From Spirochaetia bacterium UBA6919 (GTDB lineage Bacteria > Spirochaetota > UBA6919): DNA of 15,953 bases. Made by a program: the position numbers and the translations under genes. The stretch lies in NCBI GenBank assembly GCA_002450905.1, contig DKAT01000034.1, positions 1 through 15,953 of the forward strand. The letters run 5' to 3'. Below, one piece after another: positions 1 through 6,766 of this stretch. The notes below the pieces were generated by a model. That model was not told the origin of the DNA. It was given only the letters and a program-made list of their open reading frames with translations, and did not search any database. Position 1 is the first letter of the stretch, and every line of letters starts with the position of its first letter.

Positions 1-15
1 CACGGAATCTCCCAT
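1..15 (-). CDS. Possible first codons of a further minus-strand gene (cut by window edge)
   Basis: On the minus strand an ATG at 13-15 is preceded, after a 6-nt spacer, by AAGGG, a fair ribosome binding site. Only five codons (M-G-D-S-V) lie inside the window, so no product can be named. Two plus-strand frames are also open from the left edge, ending at TAA 46-48 and at a TAG near 67-69, so a plus-strand gene tail is an equal possibility. I see nothing else firm in the 123 bases left of the lipoprotein gene. Confidence 0.15.
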
Positions 16-123
16 ATTTTTCCCTTGAGGGGGTTGTTTTGGGAATAATTAAGGTTAATTTTCCAATTTAGGAGATGTAGGGATAATTATTTTAGCAGAA
101 ATATTCTTGTATTTGCAGTTGGT

Positions 124-1035
124 TTATTTATTTGGTTTCTGATAACATCCCATTTCGTCATATGAGTATTTTTTTGTATAGGTATTGTACTTATTGCCAA
201 TTTTGATTTTTTCTTGTTTTTCCATTAAGGTATTTTTATCATTGAATTTGTAAAATAGTATTTTCACGGGTTCAAAATGACGAGATTTTTTTTCAAATTG
301 TTTTTTTTGTATTAGATTCTTATTTTTATCGTATTGATAAGTAATATAAGCTATTATTTTGTCTTCTTTGTTGTATATCTCTTGTTTGGAGAGCAAGTTA
401 TTTTTGTAATTATAAATATCATAACTCTTTAACAAATCATTGTATAGATAAATACTTCTCTTAGACAGATAACCTTCTTTGTTATATTCATAAACTATAT
501 ATTCATCAAGAATAGCACCATTGTAATTTTCTGTTTTGGCAAGAAGTCTTTTTTTTGTATTTTCATCATAATTATAAAAATATAGAGATTTAAATGCTAA
601 TTTCTTTGATGAGGAATATGTGTATTTTGTATGAGATTGAAGTAGGTTATGGATATTGTATTCAAAAATACTTTCTTCAACTTTCTTTCCATCCTTGTAC
701 AGAACTTCTTTTTCTTTCTTTCCATTATCCAAATAGTAGAACCACAAACCAACTGGGGTATCCATGTCTTTATACGACGCTTCGATAGCTATTTTATCTG
801 TTGATTTATAGTATGATACTTTGAAAAAGTTTTTCATGAACTCTTCTTTTGTGTTCTGAATTGGATTATAATAGTAATAAGTTTTGATATTCGTACATAT
901 TTTTCTTTTAGAGAAGTATTTTACGTTAAATGATTTTTTATTATTATTGTTGGTTGATTTTTGTTTATCGTCACAATAATTACAAGTTGTAATGGAAATA
1001 AGTATAATAACTGTTAAATAAATTAATTTATTCAT
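124..1035 (-). CDS. Probable repeat-containing lipoprotein (MORN-2/YD-like repeats)
   Basis: The gene family is not recognised. The 303-residue product starts with a short basic end, a hydrophobic stretch (about 4-16) and Cys18 in the context ISITTC. This looks like a lipoprotein signal with a loose lipobox, because Thr at -1 is not canonical; a second Cys lies at 21. A low-complexity Asn/Lys/Ser linker (about 24-35) follows. Around 97-118 is a MORN-2-like unit (GLWFYY then NGK, LYKDGK). From about 123 to the end there are six or more imperfect units of roughly 20-25 residues with a Y-x-Y-[N/D] start, a central Leu and a Lys-rich end, suggesting a beta-rich repeat fold. The likely place is anchored in a membrane facing the periplasm or cell surface. 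The second ATG is chosen as start because AAGGA lies 5 nt before it, while it abuts the first ATG at 1041. The gene is divergent from the phosphorylase gene. Function unknown. Confidence 0.75.
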   Translation of the reverse strand: MNKLIYLTVIILISITTCNYCDDKQKSTNNNNKKSFNVKYFSKRKICTNIKTYYYYNPIQNTKEEFMKNFFKVSYYKSTDKIAIEASYKDMDTPVGLWFYYLDNGKKEKEVLYKDGKKVEESIFEYNIHNLLQSHTKYTYSSSKKLAFKSLYFYNYDENTKKRLLAKTENYNGAILDEYIVYEYNKEGYLSKRSIYLYNDLLKSYDIYNYKNNLLSKQEIYNKEDKIIAYITYQYDKNKNLIQKKQFEKKSRHFEPVKILFYKFNDKNTLMEKQEKIKIGNKYNTYTKKYSYDEMGCYQKPNK

Positions 1036-1156
1036 GGGCATCCTTAAGAATTTTATGTGTAAATGTCGTTGAATTGAATGTTATTTTCTTTGAAATGTAT
1101 TCCAATTGATTCGATTTGATCAAGGAAATAATAAATTTAATAAAATACTAAGAAAT

Positions 1157-1936
1157 ATGGAAAAATACTTAATCAATCCTGAAGATTTATTAAAAGTTCG
1201 TTTTGGAAAGGGATTTAATACTGTAATTAAGTCTATTCCATCTCATTTAGTGATATCTTATTTTAATTATTCCACTCATAAAATTAATCAAAGGGGATTG
1301 ATTATCAAGACAATTAACTGGTTTGGAAATTATTGTAAATATTATTGGATTAATTACAAAGGTATTGAACTGGGATTAATGTGTCTTCCTCCTGGGGGTA
1401 ATATATCGGCGATGGTTCTGGAGGAGATGATCTATTGTGGTGTTGAGAATGTGATATCCATAGGTCTTGCGGGGAGCTTATCTTCATATGTATCGGCACA
1501 TGATTTATTTATACCCACAGAATCATTTGGAGAGGATGGGGTATCCAATTTATATTTTCTTTACCAGTATCGCCTGAAGAGTTCTGAGCTCCTTAATCAA
1601 TATGTAGAGAGAACTTTAGAGAGAGAGGAGATTCCTTATCATAAGGGGATTTGTTGGTCGATTTCAAGTCCTTATCGTGAGAGTTTACGGAAAATTAAAT
1701 TATTGCAGAAGGAAGGGGTGCAGGTGGTTGATATGGAGTCAGCGAGTTTATTTGCTATTGCTAATTATCATAAAATACATTTATCATCAATATTTTCTAT
1801 TAGTGATGATTTTCATGACGGTGTTTGGAGACCTCATTTCAAGGATAAGATGCTAATTTCTCGAAAGTATCAGTTGCTCTATATAGCCCTTGAGAGTCTT
1901 TTATATCGAAAGATACAATTAAATAAGTTTGATTAA
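1157..1936 (+). CDS. Nucleoside phosphorylase family protein (PNP/uridine phosphorylase type)
   Basis: This is probably a cytoplasmic enzyme of purine or pyrimidine salvage that splits a nucleoside with phosphate into a base and ribose-1-phosphate. The 259-residue product has the order of motifs of the PNP_UDP_1 family: PPGGNISAMVLEEM (78-91), the glycine turn IGLAGS (102-107) of the phosphate site, VVDMESASLF (190-199) with the Met-Glu pair that holds the ribose, and ISDD (215-218), where an Asp is expected near the base. The substrate cannot be told; the region before SSPYRE (170-175) is not the usual one for uridine phosphorylase. The open frame begins at TTG 1106, but that codon has no ribosome binding site, so ATG 1157 is preferred; it too has only a weak purine stretch before it. 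The 3' end overlaps elbB, which runs the other way, by 18 bp. A nucleosidase or a non-canonical member is possible. Confidence 0.85.
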   Translation: MEKYLINPEDLLKVRFGKGFNTVIKSIPSHLVISYFNYSTHKINQRGLIIKTINWFGNYCKYYWINYKGIELGLMCLPPGGNISAMVLEEMIYCGVENVISIGLAGSLSSYVSAHDLFIPTESFGEDGVSNLYFLYQYRLKSSELLNQYVERTLEREEIPYHKGICWSISSPYRESLRKIKLLQKEGVQVVDMESASLFAIANYHKIHLSSIFSISDDFHDGVWRPHFKDKMLISRKYQLLYIALESLLYRKIQLNKFD

Positions 1937-2584
1937 CTCTTTAACAGTTTTTTCAATACCCTCGGCAACTTCTGACATATTTTGACCGAGCATATAAGCT
2001 GGTGATGAAACAATTTTGTGTTCTTCATCGACAACAAATTCTTTTACTGGACAATTGATATGCTGAGTTCCTAGTGATTTTAATGCATTTGCAGTATCGA
2101 TATCTGTTCCGATGGTTAATTTGATATTCTTAATACCAAGTTTCTGAAAGATTTTTGAAGTGATTACAGGGGCAATACAAACCATAGCAATTGGTTTTTT
2201 ATTTTGAATCATTTTTGTGAGAAGATTTTCTACATCAGGATTTATAGAGCAGTCTGGACCTTTTAAAGCAAAGTCACAGAGATTTTTAGCAGCACCAAAG
2301 CCTCCTGGGAAGATTACAGCGTCGAGATCATTGGGGTTAATTTCTTTTATATCTTTAATATTTCCACGAACAATTCGGGCCGATTCCTCCAAGACATTTC
2401 TTTTTTGTTTATTTTCAGGTTTATTGGTTAAATGATTCACAATATGATACTGATCAATATTGGGGGCCATAGAAATAATTTCAGCACCATTTTTTTCAAG
2501 GGCTAGAAGGGTAAAAACTGCTTCCTGGATTTCAGCACCATCTAAAAAACCACATCCAGCCAAGACGACACCTATTTTAGGCAT
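1919..2584 (-). CDS. elbB: ElbB/ES1-type DJ-1/PfpI family protein (glyoxalase-like)
   Basis: The 221-residue product matches the ElbB (isoprenoid biosynthesis glyoxalase, ES1, sigma cross-reacting protein 27A) branch of the DJ-1/PfpI superfamily nearly end to end; E. coli ElbB is about the same length. Visible motifs are VLAGCGFLDGAE (7-18), VNHLT (49-53), PGGFGAAKNL (93-102), the nucleophile elbow VCIAP with Cys136, IGTDIDTA and SPAYMLGQN near the C-terminus. E. coli ElbB has weak glyoxalase activity in vitro, and a link to isoprenoid synthesis came from genetics; the true role is not settled. A strong GGAGG (2591-2595) sits 6 nt before the ATG. It lies 21 nt after the NERD/TPR gene on the same strand, so the two are probably co-transcribed, and its last 18 bp overlap the convergent phosphorylase gene. 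Confidence 0.95.
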   Translation of the reverse strand: MPKIGVVLAGCGFLDGAEIQEAVFTLLALEKNGAEIISMAPNIDQYHIVNHLTNKPENKQKRNVLEESARIVRGNIKDIKEINPNDLDAVIFPGGFGAAKNLCDFALKGPDCSINPDVENLLTKMIQNKKPIAMVCIAPVITSKIFQKLGIKNIKLTIGTDIDTANALKSLGTQHINCPVKEFVVDEEHKIVSSPAYMLGQNMSEVAEGIEKTVKELIKLI

Positions 2585-2605
2585 AGCATTCCTCCGATAT
2601 ATTTA

Positions 2606-4792
2606 TTAATTTAATTTAGCATATTTTTTAACATCATCATAATGCTTTTGGTAATTTTCGATGTCTTTAAACTTTAAATCCTTTGCAATATTATATGCAT
2701 TTTCAAGAACAGGTAATGCTTTGTTAAATTTCTTTGTAGAAGTATACATAACGCCAAGATTTCTTGAGAATTCTGCTTCATAACGTTTTCTTATAGATTC
2801 ATCTATGATCTTATTAGATTGAGTCATATCAATAGCTTTCTTATAATATTCTTCAGCCTTATCATAACGCTTTAAAAAAGAATAACTAGCCCCAACGTCG
2901 TTATAAGCCAGCATCCTATTTTCCAAAACCTCTATTTTCAAATCTTTAGTAGACAGATCTTTTTCATCAAATGAATCGAGCAGTAAAACCTGTTGACTAA
3001 ATTGCTCATTAGCTTTAAGAAACTCTTTTTTAGAGAGATAAATTTCTCCTATTCGAGAGAGAAATTCCGCTTGTCTAAGTCTATCATTTAATTTTGACGC
3101 AATATCTCGGCCTTTTTTATAATAATCGATTGCTTTTAGTGAGAAGTCATGAACCTTCAGCACCTTTTGATAATGAGTTTTCATCGACTCAGTTTCATCT
3201 TTATCTATTAGCCTATAACTAAATCCAAGGTTCAATAAGAGTCTCATTGACTGGATTTTATCATCAGCAAAGTAGATTTTATTAATTTCCATAGCCTTAT
3301 TCAGATCTGATATAGCAACATCTAATTGAACTTTTTGTTCGATAAAAGTAATACTTTTATAATAATATGCCTCAATAAGCCATTTAGGGCTTTTGGTTAT
3401 TTCAATAAAGGTGTCATAATACTTTCTGGCTTTTTGAAGATTTCTATTTTTAGGATTTTTTTTATTTTCTTGATATGCCTTTGCTAAAAAGAATAATAGA
3501 GGTTCATATTGATTATAGGCCCTTTTGATGTCGATTTCATTGCTGTTAATATTCTTTTCCCAGAATTTAATTAATTCATTGTATTTTTGATTTTGATATA
3601 ATTCCTTTATGACAGGATAGGTATTTTCAATGATTGTAAAAACTTTATCGGTATTTGTGTGGTGGAAGGTATTATCTTTTGAGTAATATATGAGGAAATA
3701 GGCAATGGAGGACATTAACAAAAGAAATAGTACTATGGACGCAATTTTATAATGAAACGATGACTTTGATCCCAGTGAGGAACGTCCTTTAACGAATTTT
3801 AATTTTAATTTATTGTGGTGATTTTCCAGAGTAGAATATTTTTTATTTAGCTCAGTCAATTTAGTCAGATAATCAGATGCTTCTAACTCTTTGTCTTTTA
3901 AAACCTGAAGCTGTTCAATTGTTTGTTCAAGCGAGTTCTGATTAGACTTCAGATTATCTATTTCATTATTCTTATCAGAGATAGTAATGTTATTATTTTT
4001 TATGGAGTCGTTCAGTTCCTGATTGACAGCTATCAAGTTATTTCTTGTTCCTTCTAGTTCTTTAGTTTTAATATTAAGATTTACATTTTCTGTTTCTAGA
4101 AGTCGCATTTTTTCAATGAAAATACGTTTTTCTTCATAGAGCCTGTCTTCATCTTTTTTGATTTCATTTAAGATTTGTGTAATAGAGAGATCTGGACTAT
4201 AAAAGATTTTAAATAGTGCCCACATCTCTTCATTAGTCAGTTCTTTACAGTTTGACGGGAGATTCATATTTTCGATAAACTCATTTGTGAGTCTGGAAAG
4301 TGGGATTAGAGTTGGGTATTTATGATTGTAATAGCTGATTGATTCGAGCGAGCAATTTTTGTAATTAATATTTTCTTCGTTTGACAGGACGACAACACCG
4401 TGCATAAATATTTTTAGATCCTTCCTGTCATTGGTCATAAACTCCGGGATACCTTTATTTCTTAGCCAGTCTTTGGCAATATAACGATCTTCAATGATTT
4501 CATCGACTGGATTTTCTCTTTTGATATTTTTTCGGACTTGTTTCCCTTCAGAATTAAAAAATTGTATGATATTTCCCTGTCCCTGTTCAATAGTATTGAT
4601 ATTTTTAGCATCTATAAAGAAAATTCCTTTTGGAGCAATGACAATAAAATCAATCTGAGTCCCCTCCCCTTTTTTGAAAGAGAAACGATTTGAGTCACCG
4701 CCGATACACCACCATTTATCAGGGAATCCCCTTAATTTGTTTGCAACAGCTTCTTCTTCAGGTAAAATTAGTCCACGTCTTATAATTTCCAT
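2606..4792 (-). CDS. NERD-domain, coiled-coil, single-span membrane protein with C-terminal TPR repeats
   Basis: A 728-residue protein of unusual layout. Residues about 8-140 resemble the NERD (nuclease-related) domain of the PD-(D/E)XK superfamily: EEEAV at 12-16, Asp48 in QIDFIVIAPKGIFFID, and D61-A-K63 as the (D/E)xK pair, so the catalytic set appears intact. Residues about 205-330 are a heptad-rich Glu/Lys/Leu/Asn coiled coil. A basic stretch (330-349) leads into one hydrophobic span (about 350-369). Residues about 384-728 are helical repeats with clear TPR signatures, such as YDKAEEYYKKAI (643-654) and the repeat at 671-705. By the positive-inside rule the nuclease-like half is cytoplasmic and the TPR half lies outside the membrane. 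No ribosome binding site is seen before the ATG and no other start is near. It precedes elbB and is divergent from yggS. Nuclease activity and function are inferred, not known. Confidence 0.8.
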   Translation of the reverse strand: MEIIRRGLILPEEEAVANKLRGFPDKWWCIGGDSNRFSFKKGEGTQIDFIVIAPKGIFFIDAKNINTIEQGQGNIIQFFNSEGKQVRKNIKRENPVDEIIEDRYIAKDWLRNKGIPEFMTNDRKDLKIFMHGVVVLSNEENINYKNCSLESISYYNHKYPTLIPLSRLTNEFIENMNLPSNCKELTNEEMWALFKIFYSPDLSITQILNEIKKDEDRLYEEKRIFIEKMRLLETENVNLNIKTKELEGTRNNLIAVNQELNDSIKNNNITISDKNNEIDNLKSNQNSLEQTIEQLQVLKDKELEASDYLTKLTELNKKYSTLENHHNKLKLKFVKGRSSLGSKSSFHYKIASIVLFLLLMSSIAYFLIYYSKDNTFHHTNTDKVFTIIENTYPVIKELYQNQKYNELIKFWEKNINSNEIDIKRAYNQYEPLLFFLAKAYQENKKNPKNRNLQKARKYYDTFIEITKSPKWLIEAYYYKSITFIEQKVQLDVAISDLNKAMEINKIYFADDKIQSMRLLLNLGFSYRLIDKDETESMKTHYQKVLKVHDFSLKAIDYYKKGRDIASKLNDRLRQAEFLSRIGEIYLSKKEFLKANEQFSQQVLLLDSFDEKDLSTKDLKIEVLENRMLAYNDVGASYSFLKRYDKAEEYYKKAIDMTQSNKIIDESIRKRYEAEFSRNLGVMYTSTKKFNKALPVLENAYNIAKDLKFKDIENYQKHYDDVKKYAKLN

Positions 4793-4891
4793 ATTACTAC
4801 AACAAGTTATTTTCCCTATAAATTATAAAAAAAAACCATGTTTAGCAAGCATTTTTCTTTGATTATTATATTAACATCATTTGGTTTTCAA

Positions 4892-4919
4892 TTGATAAGT
4901 ATTTAATTATATTTATGTT
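4892..4919 (+). promoter_or_regulatory. Candidate yggS promoter
   Basis: TTGATA (4892-4897) and TATGTT (4914-4919), 16 bp apart, match the -35 and -10 consensus at five and four of six positions. Transcription would start about 18 nt before the yggS ATG, just ahead of the GGAG at 4930-4933. In such AT-rich DNA chance matches are common. The 151-bp gap 4793-4943 must also hold the promoter of the divergent NERD gene, for which I see no clear pair. Confidence 0.3.
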
Positions 4920-4943
4920 AAGAATGGCTGGAGTAATTTAATT

Positions 4944-5630
4944 ATGAGTTTTATAAAAGAGAATTTGAAAGAAATTAATATTAAAATAAATGATTTTAAA
5001 CGATTGAATAATATTTCATATGATATCCAACTGATTGCAGTTTCAAAACAAAAACCCGTTGAAGCTATTCAAAATGCAATTGAGTGGGGTCAATATGTGT
5101 TTGGAGAAAATCGCCTTCAGGAGGCTGAGATTAAGATTCCTCTTATAAATAATCCTAGAGTGCAATGGCATTTTATAGGTCATCTGCAAAGCAATAAGAT
5201 TAAGAAAGCTGTGGAATTATTTCATGTTATTCATTCTGTCGATAAGATTAGTACAGCTTCCGAAATTAATAAACATTGTTCGAATATTGGAAAAATAATG
5301 CCTATATTCATTCAAGTTAATACCACACAAGAAGAGCAGAAATCTGGTATAGATCCTAGTACATGTGAAGAGCTAATTAGGAAGATATTAACATTGAAAC
5401 ATATTCAAATCATTGGTTTAATGACCATTTCGTTATTCACAGAAGACAATGATCTTATTCGGAAATCATTTCAATCGTTAAGACAACTGAAAGACAGAAT
5501 GAATAAGGAATTTAATAATCTTAATATGAAATATCTTTCGATGGGGATGAGTGGGGATTATGAAATTGCTCTAGAAGAAGGGGCAACTCATTTACGACTT
5601 GGGACTTCGATATTTGGATCAAGAAAATAA
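4944..5630 (+). CDS. yggS: Pyridoxal phosphate homeostasis protein (YggS/PLPBP family)
   Basis: A 228-residue cytoplasmic protein of the YggS/YlmE/PROSC family, which binds PLP and keeps free vitamin B6 and linked amino acid pools in balance; no catalytic activity is established for the family. It is one alanine-racemase-like TIM barrel. The motifs are in order: LIAVSKQKP with the Schiff-base Lys35, FGENRLQEA, WHFIGHLQSNK, IHSVDK, IQVNTTQEEQKSGI, GLMTIS, LSMGMSGDYEIA and HLRLGTSIFG, where phosphate-binding Ser, Arg and Gly are expected. Length is normal. GGAG lies 10 nt before the ATG, rather far. The gene stands alone on the plus strand, without the proC or cell-division neighbours often seen, and is convergent with the hydrolase gene 17 nt away. 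Confidence 0.97.
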   Translation: MSFIKENLKEINIKINDFKRLNNISYDIQLIAVSKQKPVEAIQNAIEWGQYVFGENRLQEAEIKIPLINNPRVQWHFIGHLQSNKIKKAVELFHVIHSVDKISTASEINKHCSNIGKIMPIFIQVNTTQEEQKSGIDPSTCEELIRKILTLKHIQIIGLMTISLFTEDNDLIRKSFQSLRQLKDRMNKEFNNLNMKYLSMGMSGDYEIALEEGATHLRLGTSIFGSRK

Positions 5631-5632
5631 AA

Positions 5633-5644
5633 AATGATATCATT
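5633..5644. terminator. 12-bp perfect palindrome between convergent genes
   Basis: AATGATATCATT is self-complementary and lies in the 17-nt gap between the stops of yggS and the hydrolase gene. On the minus strand it is followed by a T-rich run. The stem would be short (about 4 bp with a 4-nt loop) and AT-only, so it is at best a weak terminator, but it is the only candidate here for ending either transcript. Confidence 0.25.
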
Positions 5645-5647
5645 GTA

Positions 5648-6745
5648 TTATTTCTCAGGAGAGTTTTTCAGGATTTCAATTAACTTTTTTTGGAAACGAA
5701 CTGGTTCTTCAATATTTGGGAAATGGGCAGATTTTTCAAACCATATCAGATCTTTATAAGGGGCTTTAAGATAATTGTAATATTTTTCAATCAGAGAAGA
5801 AGCTGTTGTATAATCGTGTTTACCAGTGAGGAAATAGACAGGGACTTTTAATTCACTGACTCTTTGGAACATATCTTGGGTGATCATTTCTTTCCAAAGC
5901 TTTGTTAGAGTAAAATATCCACCTAAAAAAAATCGATATGTTGCATCTAATAAGGAATACTTTGAAAAAGTGGAAAATTCATCTCCAAGTACTTGAAATG
6001 GATCAGAATATTTATACATAAATCCTCTAAAATTACCTAACCATTGACGCTGAATCATTATATTTTTTAATGAACCTTTATAAGGAGGTGGTCCAATTTC
6101 GTTTAATTCCCTGATTGCTTTCTTATTCTTTGATTCTTTTGCCTTATTTACCACGTATTCATATGAAATTTTCTCACTTTCTTTAATGTTAACGACTTGT
6201 CCAACTGAATAATAAGCATGAAATAACTCAGGATGCCTTTGGACAGCGTAAATACTAACAATACTTCCCCAGGAATGTCCCAGGATATAGAGTTTTTGTT
6301 TATTAAATCTTTTGAGGAGTAGTTTGGTTAAGAAAATCGCATCATTCACATAGGTGTCAACACTCAAAGTAGAATCAAATACTTTTCCTGAATATGACTT
6401 TCCAGCTCCTCTTTGATCCCAATGAATTATGACGTAATGTTTTTCCATAACACCCTGATATTTTTTCTTTGCCAGCGGCATTTCAGGGGAGCCAGGTCCT
6501 CCATGCACAAATAACAATAAAGGATTGGATTTATTTTCACCCCGAATATATATCCACTGATCTATTCCATTAATCGAATGTTTCTCTATGGAATCTATAC
6601 CCTTTGGTGAAACAATTTTATTTATTTTTTCACTTTCACTGGTAATATAGGCATGGTAAGTAAATATGACTATAAGACCTATGATTATCAGTACAAATAT
6701 GGGGATAATTATATATTTAAATAGTATTTTAAAAAATCTTTTCAT
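5648..6745 (-). CDS. Membrane-anchored alpha/beta hydrolase, proline iminopeptidase-like (S33)
   Basis: A 365-residue alpha/beta hydrolase. An N-terminal basic and hydrophobic segment (about 7-30) with no obvious cleavage site suggests a signal anchor, putting the enzyme on the outer face of the inner membrane. Core motifs are those of the proline iminopeptidase/S33 group: HGGPG (81-85, oxyanion hole), WDQRGAGKS (109-117), GHSWG (156-160, nucleophile Ser158), LTGKHD (306-311, probable Asp311) and SAHFPNIEEP (339-348, His341), so the catalytic triad is complete. The usual role is release of N-terminal proline or hydrolysis of another small amide or ester; the substrate is not shown. It is the last gene of the minus-strand string, 21 nt after the RNase J stop, with no ribosome binding site before its ATG. 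Confidence 0.9.
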   Translation of the reverse strand: MKRFFKILFKYIIIPIFVLIIIGLIVIFTYHAYITSESEKINKIVSPKGIDSIEKHSINGIDQWIYIRGENKSNPLLLFVHGGPGSPEMPLAKKKYQGVMEKHYVIIHWDQRGAGKSYSGKVFDSTLSVDTYVNDAIFLTKLLLKRFNKQKLYILGHSWGSIVSIYAVQRHPELFHAYYSVGQVVNIKESEKISYEYVVNKAKESKNKKAIRELNEIGPPPYKGSLKNIMIQRQWLGNFRGFMYKYSDPFQVLGDEFSTFSKYSLLDATYRFFLGGYFTLTKLWKEMITQDMFQRVSELKVPVYFLTGKHDYTTASSLIEKYYNYLKAPYKDLIWFEKSAHFPNIEEPVRFQKKLIEILKNSPEK

Positions 6746-6766
6746 ATCGATTTGTCGTTAATTAAT

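Noticed and set aside
1104..1127. Imperfect dyad around TTGAT...ATCAA in the divergent gap before the phosphorylase
   Set aside because: The arms match only in part and the region is AT-rich; not enough to call an operator, though this gap must hold two divergent promoters.
1106..1156. TTG start extending the phosphorylase by 17 residues
   Set aside because: No ribosome binding site precedes the TTG and the added residues show no family features.
2606..3640. Helical repeat half of the NERD protein as a separate gene
   Set aside because: The frame is continuous with the membrane span and coiled coil, and no internal start with a ribosome binding site is evident.
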